64,000 nucleotides of DNA from Pseudokineococcus marinus (lineage in GTDB: Bacteria > Actinomycetota > Actinomycetes > Actinomycetales > Quadrisphaeraceae), in NCBI RefSeq assembly GCF_037482405.1, contig NZ_JBBHZZ010000001.1:186001-250000 (forward strand), read 5' to 3'. Positions within the stretch are counted from its first letter, which is position 1, and each line of letters begins with the position of its first letter. The notes under the pieces are model-generated. The model made no database searches. It worked only from the letters and a program-made list of their open reading frames with translations, and was not told where the DNA came from. Shown here piece after piece: positions 57,502-64,000 of the stretch. The position numbers and the translations under genes were made by a program.

Positions 57502-58481
57502 GGCGCGCCGTGCTCGCGGGCCTCGCCGGTGCCGTCCTCGTCCCCCTGCTGGCGACCGCGCCGGCGACGGCGTCGACCACGACCGCCCGCGATCAGGTGG
57601 ACGTCCTGCGCGTCACCTCCACGGTGGACCCCGACGCCCTGAGCCGCCTGGCTCCCGGCGAGCACGTCGACTGGCGCATCGTCGCCGACATCGAGGGCGC
57701 CCCGGAGGGGGAGCTCAGCCTCCGCCTGCTGGCGCGGGGCGCGCTCGTCGACCACGAGCGGGGCCTGCGGACGACGCTGCGCACGTGCGCGGTCCCCTGG
57801 GACGGCGTGGTGCCGGGGCTCCGCCCGCCGACGGCGCCCGTCCCGACGTGCCGCTCCGGGGAGATGCTGCTGCTGCAGGACGTGCCCCTCGCGGACGTCC
57901 CGGAGACGCTCACCCTCCCGGCCCGGACCATCACCCCCGCCCAGGGCGAGCGCATCCTCTTCACCGTGGTGCTGCCGGAGAACGCCCCGGACGAGCTGCA
58001 GGGCGCGGACTCCTTCCTGGGCGTCGGGGTCACCGCGGTCGGCGACGAGCTCGACCCCGTGCCCGGCGACGGGCCGACGCCCGGCCCGACGCCCACGCCC
58101 CTCCCGGACCCCGGCCCGACGACCGGTCCCGGCCCGGGCACGCCGGGCACGCCGGGTGACCCCGGAGGCGTCCCCGGCACGACGGGAGGCGCCCCGGGCA
58201 CCACCGGAGGCGTCCCTGGAGCGCCGGGGGGCACCTCGGGCGGCGCCCTGCCGCTCGGCGCGTCCACCGGCGACGCCGGCCTCCTCCCGCTCTCGCGCAG
58301 CGGCGCCCGCACGGACGCCGCCGGCACGACCACCGGCGCCACCTCCCTGTCCCTGCCCCAGCGCCTCGCCCGCACGGGCGCCGACGCCCTGCCCGCCGCG
58401 GCCGCCGCCGCGGCCGCCGTCGCGGTCGGCCTGCTCCTCGGCCGCGTCGCCCGCACCCGCACCCGCCGGAGGACCCCGTGA
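57498..58481 (+). CDS. LARTG sortase-substrate cell-wall protein
   Basis: A 327-residue exported protein. The signal peptide (AVLAGLAGAVLVPLLATAPA then TAS) is followed by a beta-rich domain of about 180 residues with RIVADIEGAPEGELSLRLLA and TLPARTITPAQGERILFTVV. A Pro/Gly/Thr repeat stalk follows (GVPGTTGGAPGTTGGVPGAP), and then the sorting signal LARTG, a helix (LPAAAAAAAAVAVGLLLG) and a basic tail. LAxTG is the class E-type sortase recognition motif of high-GC actinobacteria. No sortase gene is in the window. GTG 57498 overlaps the sipW stop. Confidence 0.87.
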   Translation: MRRAVLAGLAGAVLVPLLATAPATASTTTARDQVDVLRVTSTVDPDALSRLAPGEHVDWRIVADIEGAPEGELSLRLLARGALVDHERGLRTTLRTCAVPWDGVVPGLRPPTAPVPTCRSGEMLLLQDVPLADVPETLTLPARTITPAQGERILFTVVLPENAPDELQGADSFLGVGVTAVGDELDPVPGDGPTPGPTPTPLPDPGPTTGPGPGTPGTPGDPGGVPGTTGGAPGTTGGVPGAPGGTSGGALPLGASTGDAGLLPLSRSGARTDAAGTTTGATSLSLPQRLARTGADALPAAAAAAAAVAVGLLLGRVARTRTRRRTP

Positions 58482-60124
58482 GCCGCCACCCCCGCCGCCG
58501 CTCCCGAGCCGCCGGCACCCGCGCACGCGTGCTCGCCGGCGCCGGTGCGCTCGCCGTCGCCGTCGCCCTCCTGCCGGCCCTCGGCCGGGCGGCCGACGGC
58601 GACGGGCCGCTCGGCCTCCCAGCCCTCGGGCTGACCGACGCCTCGTGGCTCGACACCGAGCACGTGCGCTCCGAGCTCCTCGGCGGCGCCCGGGACTGCA
58701 CCCGCGCCTACCGCTACAGCTCCCGCGCCGACGCCCGGATGCTCTCGGGCACGCTGCTCGGGGCGGACCTGTCGCCCGTCGCCGCGCTCTCGGGCGTGAC
58801 GACGCAGCACACCGGCGCGCCCGGGACGAGCGCCGTCGCCACGCCGAGCACCGCCCCCGCGGTCGGCCCCGACGCGCACGCCGCTCCCCTCTCGGTCACC
58901 GCGCTGAGCGGCGTGGCGAGCGGGCAGGCGGCGTCCGTGGTCGTCCTGCCCGCCGCCGGCCAGGAGGCCGCCCTGCTCCACCAGACGGCGTACGCCGCGA
59001 GCGACGGCGAGGCGCGCTCCGCGGCCGGGGCCGTCACGGACACCGGCGCCGTGCGCACGACCTCCACGACCGTCGGCCCCGACGGGTCCCTGCCCGGCCC
59101 CGCGGTGGTCGACCTCGCCGGCCTCGCCCCCGGCGTCTCCTCGCTCGCGGGGCTCAAGCTGCAGGTCGGCGCCCTGTCGTCGACGGCGATGCTCGACGGA
59201 TGCCTGCGCGACGAGACCGGCGCCGCACCCGTGCGCGACTACCGGGTCGCCGGGCTGCGCCTGCGGCTGGCGTCGCCGGCGGTCGTCGCGGCGCGGCAGA
59301 GCGCCGTCACCGCCACGTCGACCGCCACGTCGGCCGTGAGGGGCCTCGAGAGCCAGCTCGTCTCGAGCATCAAGGCCATCAGCGGGCTGTCGGGCTCGCT
59401 CACGACGGTCACCGTCCACGTCGACCTGGCCGCCGCGGTCGACCCGCTGCTCAACGCCCGGCTCGGCGAGGGCAGCGAGGTCGTCGTCGACCTGGGGCGG
59501 GGCGTCGTCGAGGTCGACCTCGAGCGCCTGCTGTCCGGCCGGGGCGGCCTCAACGGGCGTGCGCCCGGCACCGAGCTCGTGCTCGACCAGCTCCTCCTGG
59601 ACCAGGTGACCGCGCGGGTCGACACCCTGCTCACCCAGTGGGCGACGAGCCTGCAGACCGCGGTGGACGCGGCGCTGCGGGCGGCGCGCGTGGTGGTGGA
59701 CGTGCGCCTCCTCGGCCTGCCGCTGCTCGCGCTGGACGCCACGGTCGCCCAGGTGGTCGCCGGGACGGCGCAGGTGCAGCTCGTCGGCGCCATCCCCCTG
59801 GGCTCGCTCGTCCCGGCGAACGTCGCGTCGCTCGTCACGGTCATCGTCCGGGACGGCCTGCAGTCCGGGCTCTTCGGCCCGACCGGCGCCGTCGCCACCC
59901 TCGGCACCACCGTGCGCGCCTCGCTGCCTCCCGTCACCGCAGCGGCGTCGACGGCCCTGTCCGGCCTGCGGTCGGCGATCTCCCTCGTCGTCAACGACCG
60001 GCGGGACGCCGGCGGCGTCCACGACGTCGCGGCGCTGCGGATCACCGCGCTGGCCGGGTTCGTGCAGCCGACGGCGCTGCGGCTGGCGACGTCCTCGGTC
60101 GGCCCCGTGGTCGAGCTGCCCTGA
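58478..60124 (+). CDS. Choice-of-anchor G family surface protein
   Basis: A 548-residue secreted protein with a twin-Arg-rich basic leader and a hydrophobic export helix (VLAGAGALAVAVALLPALGR). The long beta-rich body shows ASWLDTEHVRSELLGGARDC, VVDLAGLAPGVSSLAGLKL and DYRVAGLRLRLASPAVVAAR. Further on it has SLTTVTVHVDLAAAVDPLLN and EVVVDLGRGVVEVDLERLL, the features of 'choice-of-anchor G' proteins. No LPxTG signal is present, so attachment may be through partner proteins. GTG 58478 overlaps the previous stop (GTGA). Function is structural by inference. Confidence 0.82.
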   Translation: MSRHPRRRSRAAGTRARVLAGAGALAVAVALLPALGRAADGDGPLGLPALGLTDASWLDTEHVRSELLGGARDCTRAYRYSSRADARMLSGTLLGADLSPVAALSGVTTQHTGAPGTSAVATPSTAPAVGPDAHAAPLSVTALSGVASGQAASVVVLPAAGQEAALLHQTAYAASDGEARSAAGAVTDTGAVRTTSTTVGPDGSLPGPAVVDLAGLAPGVSSLAGLKLQVGALSSTAMLDGCLRDETGAAPVRDYRVAGLRLRLASPAVVAARQSAVTATSTATSAVRGLESQLVSSIKAISGLSGSLTTVTVHVDLAAAVDPLLNARLGEGSEVVVDLGRGVVEVDLERLLSGRGGLNGRAPGTELVLDQLLLDQVTARVDTLLTQWATSLQTAVDAALRAARVVVDVRLLGLPLLALDATVAQVVAGTAQVQLVGAIPLGSLVPANVASLVTVIVRDGLQSGLFGPTGAVATLGTTVRASLPPVTAAASTALSGLRSAISLVVNDRRDAGGVHDVAALRITALAGFVQPTALRLATSSVGPVVELP

Positions 60125-60173
60125 CGTCGGGCTGCCCCGAGGTCCAGCTGCCCCGAGGTCGAGCTCCCCTGGC
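60110..60173. repeat. 16-nt tandem repeat, four copies, across a stop codon
   Basis: The units are GTCGAGCTGCCCTGAC, GTCGGGCTGCCCCGAG, GTCCAGCTGCCCCGAG and GTCGAGCTCCCCTGGC, placed head to tail from 60110. The first copy contains the last three codons and TGA of the surface-protein gene. Later copies have lost the stop and are non-coding. The gene end has apparently been duplicated outward. Confidence 0.8.
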
Positions 60174-60196
60174 CCGCACCCGGCGGCGCGCCGGTG

Positions 60197-60280
60197 GTGG
60201 ACCTCGTGGGGCACCGGCCACCGCGGTGGACCCCGTGGGACGACGCACGGCGCGTCGGCCCACGGGGTCCACCCACGAGG
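60197..60280. terminator. Nested palindrome between surface-protein and mnh operons
   Basis: GTGGACCCCGTGGG (60226-60239) pairs exactly with CCCACGGGGTCCAC (60259-60272), with an inner CGACGC/GCGTCG stem. Outside it, CCTCGTGGG (60202-60210) pairs with CCCACGAGG (60272-60280). The word GTGGACCYCGTGGG occurs twice directly and three times inverted, counting the degenerate CCCACAAGGTCGAC at about 60289. It separates convergent operons and should terminate both. Confidence 0.8.
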
Positions 60281-60306
60281 ATTTCGGCCCACAAGGTCGA
60301 CCCGCG

Positions 60307-60759
60307 TCAGGCCCGGCGGGGCTCCTCGTGGTCGGAGCGGGGGGCACCGGGCGCGGGCTCGGCGTCGCGGACGGTGCAGCCGTCGGGCAGCCCGCCCTCG
60401 GGCGCCTCGCCGCCCTCGAGGTCGCTGAGCTCGTCGACGAGCAGCAGGTCGCGGCGCACCTTGCCCGTCCGGTAGGCCGCCCGGCCGACCATGTGCGCGG
60501 CGACGGGCGCCGTCACGAGCTGGAAGACGACGACGAGCGCCACGACGCCGATCGCCGTGGGGGTCCGGACGGCGAGGCCCACGCCGACCGCCACGAGCAC
60601 GACGCCGAGCGCCTGGGGCTTCGCGGCCGCGTGCAGCCGCGTGAGGACGTCGGGCAGGCGGAGCACCCCCAGGGCCGCCACGAGCGCGAGGAGCACGCCC
60701 GCGCCGAGGCACAGCCCGGCCAGGACGTCGAGGACGGCGCCCACGGCGCCGCCGCTCAC
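60307..60759 (-). CDS. mnhG: Mrp-type Na+/H+ antiporter subunit G
   Basis: A 150-residue subunit with three helices. The core DVLAGLCLGAGVLLALVAAL, RLPDVLTRLHAAAKPQALGV and QLVTAPVAAHMVGRAAYRTG is the MnhG/PhaG signature. The C-terminal 40 residues are acidic and unconserved (DELSDLEGGEAPEGG). GTG 60759 overlaps the mnhF stop. It is the last gene of the Mrp operon and part of the hetero-oligomeric membrane complex. Confidence 0.92.
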   Translation of the reverse strand: MSGGAVGAVLDVLAGLCLGAGVLLALVAALGVLRLPDVLTRLHAAAKPQALGVVLVAVGVGLAVRTPTAIGVVALVVVFQLVTAPVAAHMVGRAAYRTGKVRRDLLLVDELSDLEGGEAPEGGLPDGCTVRDAEPAPGAPRSDHEEPRRA

Positions 60760-61073
60760 CGGGTCTCCTTCGCGGCGAAGCGCGCCACGGACACCGACCC
60801 GACGAAGCCCACGAGGGCGAGCACGACGAGCACGGGCAGCGTCGCGGTGCTCCGGGTCACGGCCGCCTGCAGCCCGAAGGCGGCGACGAGGACGACGACG
60901 AGCGCGTCGAGCGCCACGACGCGGTCGAGCACCGTCGGCCCCACGACCGCGCGCACGAGCACGCAGAGCCCGGCGACCAGCAGGGCCACCCCCGCCAGCA
61001 GCACGAGCACCGCCGACCAGCCGCCGGTCCCCGACGACCCGCTCAGGCCCATCGCCTCCAGCACCCCGCTCAC
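60756..61073 (-). CDS. mnhF: Mrp-type Na+/H+ antiporter subunit F
   Basis: A 105-residue, three-helix subunit. VLVRAVVGPTVLDRVVALDA is the conserved MnhF region (R-x-x-x-G-P-T-x-x-D-R-V-x-A-x-D), followed by VLVVLALVGFVGSVSVARFA. GTG 61073 overlaps the mnhE stop and its own stop overlaps mnhG, so translation is coupled. In some systems this subunit affects bile-salt or Na+ efflux; here a role in the complex is inferred. Confidence 0.92.
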   Translation of the reverse strand: MSGVLEAMGLSGSSGTGGWSAVLVLLAGVALLVAGLCVLVRAVVGPTVLDRVVALDALVVVLVAAFGLQAAVTRSTATLPVLVVLALVGFVGSVSVARFAAKETR

Positions 61074-61885
61074 CGCTCCTCCTCGCCGCCGGCGCCCCTG
61101 CTCGCGCCCCTGCTCTCCCCCGGGCTCCCCCCCGGGCTCCCCCCCGGGCTCCCCCCCGGGCTCGCGCCCCCGCCCGTGCTCCTGCCGCCCGTCGCCGCGG
61201 CGTCGTCGGGCGCCTCCCGGCGCGGGGAGTCCTCGCCGGGCTCGCCCACCTCGTGCACGGGCTCGCCCGGCCGCGGCGAGCGGCCCGCGCGGGCGCCGCC
61301 CGCCACGACGCGGCGGCGCACCGGCGGCCGCGTGTGGCGGCCGCGGCCGGTGGCGTCGCCCGCCTCGACGTCGGCGACCTCCTCGGCGGTCCCGAAGGCC
61401 CGCACGACCCGCTCCTCCACGCGCAGCACCCCCGCCCGCTCCCGCTCCGCCGCGGCGGCGTCCGGGGTGTCGATGACGTGCACGAAGAGGCTCTGCGTGC
61501 CCGGCCGCACCTCGACGACGACGCTGCCGGGCACGAGCGAGATGAGCTCCGCCGTCGCGGTCAGGTGCGCGAGGCTCGCCGTGCGCAGGTGCACCTCGAG
61601 CACCGAGCTCGTCGGCGTGCGCCGGCTCAGCACGAGGGCGGCCACCTGCAGCGACGCGCGGACGACGTCGAGGGCGAAGGTCAGCAGCAGGCGCAGCACC
61701 GGCCCCGGGCGCACCGCGCCGGGGAAGCGCACCGGCGGCTGGGGGAAGACGAGGACGACGAGCAGGCCGAGCACGGCGCCCGCGAGCACGTTGGCCACCG
61801 ACAGGTCGCCCCACAGCAGCACCCAGACCAGCGCCGTCCAGGCGAGGACGGGCCACTGGACGACCGCGCGGCGCGCGCGGGTCAC
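61070..61885 (-). CDS. mnhE: Mrp-type Na+/H+ antiporter subunit E with repeat-rich tail
   Basis: A 271-residue protein. Residues 1-165 are normal MnhE: WTALVWVLLWGDLSVANVLA, LLLTFALDVVRASLQVAALV, LTATAELISLVPGSVVVEV and SLFVHVIDTPDAAAAERERA. The remaining 100 residues are charged and disordered, ending in (GGSP)n repeats coded by a 12-base C-tract repeat at about 61116-61160. This tail is well beyond the family's usual 160-180 residues. GTG 61885 overlaps the mnhD stop. Confidence 0.9.
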   Translation of the reverse strand: MTRARRAVVQWPVLAWTALVWVLLWGDLSVANVLAGAVLGLLVVLVFPQPPVRFPGAVRPGPVLRLLLTFALDVVRASLQVAALVLSRRTPTSSVLEVHLRTASLAHLTATAELISLVPGSVVVEVRPGTQSLFVHVIDTPDAAAAERERAGVLRVEERVVRAFGTAEEVADVEAGDATGRGRHTRPPVRRRVVAGGARAGRSPRPGEPVHEVGEPGEDSPRREAPDDAAATGGRSTGGGASPGGSPGGSPGGSPGESRGASRGAGGEEER

Positions 61886-63750
61886 CGCGAGCCCCCCGCC
61901 GGGCCGACCTGCGTCGTCGGGGCGACCCGGTCGGCCGCGGCCTGCCCGAGGACGGCGCGGACGTAGGGCTGCCGCTGGTCGAGCTCGAGCGCCGAGTCCT
62001 CGGCGACGCGCAGCAGCGGGCCCGCCAGCACGGTGAGGGACAGGCCCAGCGCCACCAGCGCCGCCGTCGGGGCGACCATCCCGCGGGGCACGCGCGTCAT
62101 CTCGACGGGGGTGCGCTCGGGGTCGACGGCGGCGCCCGTGAGCGCCCCCGCCGCGGCGGCCTCGTCGTCCTCCCGGGTCGCGACGGCCGAGACGCCCTGC
62201 GCCCGCTCCACGGCGTCCTGCCGCTGGCTCACCTCGCCGACGCCGGACAGCGTCGTCGCGGCGTCGGGCGCCTCGTCGTCGTCCGCGCGGGTCTCCTCCT
62301 CGCGGCCCACCGTCGCGGGCCGGCTCCAGAAGGCGCGGTTCCACGCCTTGGCGACGGCGTAGAGGGTGAGCAGGCTCGTGAGGACGCTGCCGCCGACGAG
62401 CACGAGCGGCAGCACGCCCCCGTCGGCCACGCCCGCCTGGATGAGCCCGACCTTCCCGAGGAAGCCCGACAGGGGCGGGATGCCCGCGAGGTTCATCGCC
62501 GGCACGAAGAAGAGGACGCCGAGCAGCGGCGACAGCTTCGCCATGCCGCCCAGGTGGTCCATCGACGTCGAGCCGCCCCGTCGCTCGACGAGGCCCAGCA
62601 CGAGGAAGAGGGTCGTCTGCACGGTGATGTGGTGGACGACGTAGAAGATCGCCGAGGCGAGGCCCGCGACCGAGCCGACGGCGATGCCGAAGACCATGTA
62701 GCCGATGTGGCTGACGAGCGTGAAGGACAGCAGGCGCTTGACGTCGCTCTGCGCCACGGCGCCGAGGATCCCGACGACCATCGTGGCGAGGGCGACGACG
62801 AGCAGGAGGTCGTCGAGGCGGCCCTCGGGGAACAGCAGCGTCTGCGTGCGGATGATGGCGTAGACGCCGACCTTGGTGAGCAGCCCGGCGAAGACGGCCG
62901 TGACCGGGGCGGGCGCCGTCGGGTAGGAGTCGGGCAGCCACGCCGACAGCGGGAAGACCGCCGCCTTGATGCCGAACGCCACGAGCAGCGACAGCTGCAG
63001 CGCGAGGCGCACGCCGTCGTCGAGGGCGTCGAGGCGCTCGGGCAGCTGGGCGAGGTTGGCCGTGCCGGTGGCCGCGTAGACCAGCGCGATGGCGGCGAGG
63101 AAGACGAGCGAGCTGGCGATGCTCACGACGACGTACGTAGACCCCGCGCGGATGCGGGCGCTCGTGCCGCCGAGGGTGAGCAGCACGAAGCTCGCCGCGA
63201 GCAGCATCTCGAAGCCGACGTAGAGGTTGAACAGGTCGCCGGAGAGGAAGGCGTTCGAGACGCCCGCCGACAGCACGAGGTAGGTCGGGTGGAAGATCGC
63301 GACGGGCGCGCCGTCGTCCCCGTCCGCGGCGCCCTGCGCCACCGAGTACACGAGGACGCCGAGGGTCACGGCGCTCGAGACGCTGAGCATGAGGGTGGAC
63401 AGCTGGTCGGCGACGAGCGAGATGCCGCTGGCGGCGGGCCACCCGCCCACCGTGACGACGAGGGTCCCGACGTCCTGCACCGCGAGGAGCATCGCCACGG
63501 AGGTGGCGAGGACGACGGAGAGCGCGACGGTGCTGACGGCGGCCTGCGCCCGGCGGTGCCGCGCCAGCGCCAGCGCGAGGCCCGCGGCCACGAGGGGCAC
63601 GAGGACCGGCAGCGGCACGAGCGTCGGCCACTCGAGCACCTGGCCCTGCGTGGCGCGCAGCCCCAGGCCCTGCGGACCCGTGGGGGCGTCGTCGACGCCG
63701 AGGGCGAGCAGGTGCGGGAGGGCGGACGCGAGGGCCCCGACGCCGCTCAC
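61882..63750 (-). CDS. mnhD: Mrp-type Na+/H+ antiporter subunit D
   Basis: A 622-residue, NuoN/NuoM-like proton-translocating subunit with about 14 helices. Key marks are NLYVGFEMLLAASFVLLTLG (conserved Glu), LLVAFGIKAAVFPLSAWLPD (conserved Lys), YPTAPAPVTAVFAGLLTKVG and SDVKRLLSFTLVSHIGYMVF. An acidic cytoplasmic insert of about 60 residues (EEETRADDDEAPDAATTLSG) lies before the last helices and lengthens the protein. GTG 63750 overlaps the mnhC stop. It is the main ion-path subunit of the antiporter. Confidence 0.95.
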   Translation of the reverse strand: MSGVGALASALPHLLALGVDDAPTGPQGLGLRATQGQVLEWPTLVPLPVLVPLVAAGLALALARHRRAQAAVSTVALSVVLATSVAMLLAVQDVGTLVVTVGGWPAASGISLVADQLSTLMLSVSSAVTLGVLVYSVAQGAADGDDGAPVAIFHPTYLVLSAGVSNAFLSGDLFNLYVGFEMLLAASFVLLTLGGTSARIRAGSTYVVVSIASSLVFLAAIALVYAATGTANLAQLPERLDALDDGVRLALQLSLLVAFGIKAAVFPLSAWLPDSYPTAPAPVTAVFAGLLTKVGVYAIIRTQTLLFPEGRLDDLLLVVALATMVVGILGAVAQSDVKRLLSFTLVSHIGYMVFGIAVGSVAGLASAIFYVVHHITVQTTLFLVLGLVERRGGSTSMDHLGGMAKLSPLLGVLFFVPAMNLAGIPPLSGFLGKVGLIQAGVADGGVLPLVLVGGSVLTSLLTLYAVAKAWNRAFWSRPATVGREEETRADDDEAPDAATTLSGVGEVSQRQDAVERAQGVSAVATREDDEAAAAGALTGAAVDPERTPVEMTRVPRGMVAPTAALVALGLSLTVLAGPLLRVAEDSALELDQRQPYVRAVLGQAAADRVAPTTQVGPAGGSR

Positions 63751-64000
63751 GGGCCCTCCTCCCGCCGCTGCGCGGCCCGGCGCGGGCCGTCCCCGGGCGA
63801 CCGGTCGCGCGGCGACGGGCTGGCGTGGGCCCGCCGGCGGTCCTCCGAGCGCTCCTCCACGGGGGCCTCCTCGTCGTCCGGGTCGTAGCTGCCGGAGGTC
63901 TCGTCGCGCACGGCGCGGCCCCGGACCTGCCGGTCCTCGACGTCGTCCTGCACCTCGTCGTGCCCGTGCAGCTGCCAGCTGCGGTAGGCCATGGCGAGCA
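63747..64000 (-). CDS. mnhC: Mrp-type Na+/H+ antiporter subunit C, C-terminal part
   Basis: Only the last 83 codons are in the window. LLAMAYRSWQLHGHDEVQDD resembles the end of the last MnhC helix and the cytoplasmic border. A long charged tail follows (DEEAPVEERSEDRRRAHASP) that is not part of the usual subunit of about 115 residues. Identity rests mainly on position between the window edge and mnhD, and on the GTGA overlap with mnhD. Confidence 0.75.
   Translation of the reverse strand, partial: LAMAYRSWQLHGHDEVQDDVEDRQVRGRAVRDETSGSYDPDDEEAPVEERSEDRRRAHASPSPRDRSPGDGPRRAAQRREEGP

Noticed and set aside
57593..60712. A 1039-codon open frame on the minus strand
   Set aside because: It is antisense to the two surface-protein genes; its composition is Arg/Gly/Asp-rich without any recognisable family.

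Overview
The window is very GC-rich DNA, roughly three quarters G+C by eye. It has many GTG starts, GGAGG-type ribosome binding sites, and 1-4 base start/stop overlaps (GTGA, ATGA) in operons. The gene set points to an aerobic, probably motile, high-GC actinobacterium: mycothiol-type DinB proteins, DUF4235, DUF2630, a 'choice-of-anchor G' surface protein, a LARTG (class E-type) sorting signal, and a soluble chemotaxis-type transducer. A Kineosporiales-like genus would fit, but that is inference. Two assembly scars are visible: a 140-base N run at 48007-48146, and a single N at 35347 flanked by a 128-base duplication.

Layout. 1-8.4 kb: a RibD-like reductase, two MFS exporters, an HSL-type esterase, a TetR repressor with its operator, an EamA exporter and two gene remnants. 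8.4-18.6 kb: regulator/enzyme pairs, namely LysR next to EamA, MarR next to two VOC proteins, XRE next to an SDR-VanZ operon, and MarR next to a two-domain VOC dioxygenase. Three of the divergent pairs show clear palindromic operators. This stretch also holds an LD-carboxypeptidase and a GltS-type carrier. 18.6-24.2 kb: acetyltransferases, another RibD-like protein, a secreted CHRD protein, and DUF427, DinB and DUF664 proteins. 24.2-26 kb: a retron-type reverse transcriptase preceded by about 420 bases without a convincing gene. That stretch contains a strong hairpin and a three-copy 41-42 base tandem array, and it is the most unusual segment of the window.

26-34.5 kb: VOC proteins, an AraC regulator, an FGGY sugar kinase, a two-GAF MCP-like transducer, and a PadR/membrane-protein pair. 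34.5-37.1 kb: a complete polar amino-acid ABC importer. 37.2-44.6 kb: a RibD-like protein, TfoX, a PadR plus membrane-protein operon with a TATGCATA operator, a stand-alone LigD polymerase domain, an alpha/beta-hydrolase fused to a CitE-like lyase, an F420/FMN-type oxidoreductase, a PIG-L deacetylase and a cold-shock protein with a structured leader. 44.9-50.4 kb: a 30-residue membrane microprotein, a DUF1992 protein, a DinB protein, glutathione-independent formaldehyde dehydrogenase, a membrane-anchored endonuclease/phosphatase-fold protein and a GNAT protein.

50.5-54 kb: a TPP riboswitch drives ykoE, a fused double ATPase and an EcfT gene, which together make an ECF importer for a thiamine precursor. 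54-56 kb: a degenerate EAL protein and small conserved proteins. 56.1-60.1 kb: a surface-protein locus with a SipW-type substrate, the SipW peptidase, a LARTG-anchored protein and a choice-of-anchor G protein, translationally coupled from sipW onward. 60.3-64 kb: the mnhC-G end of an Mrp Na+/H+ antiporter operon. Several intergenic regions carry long perfect hairpins or nested palindromes without U tracts. Many lie between convergent genes and probably act as terminators.
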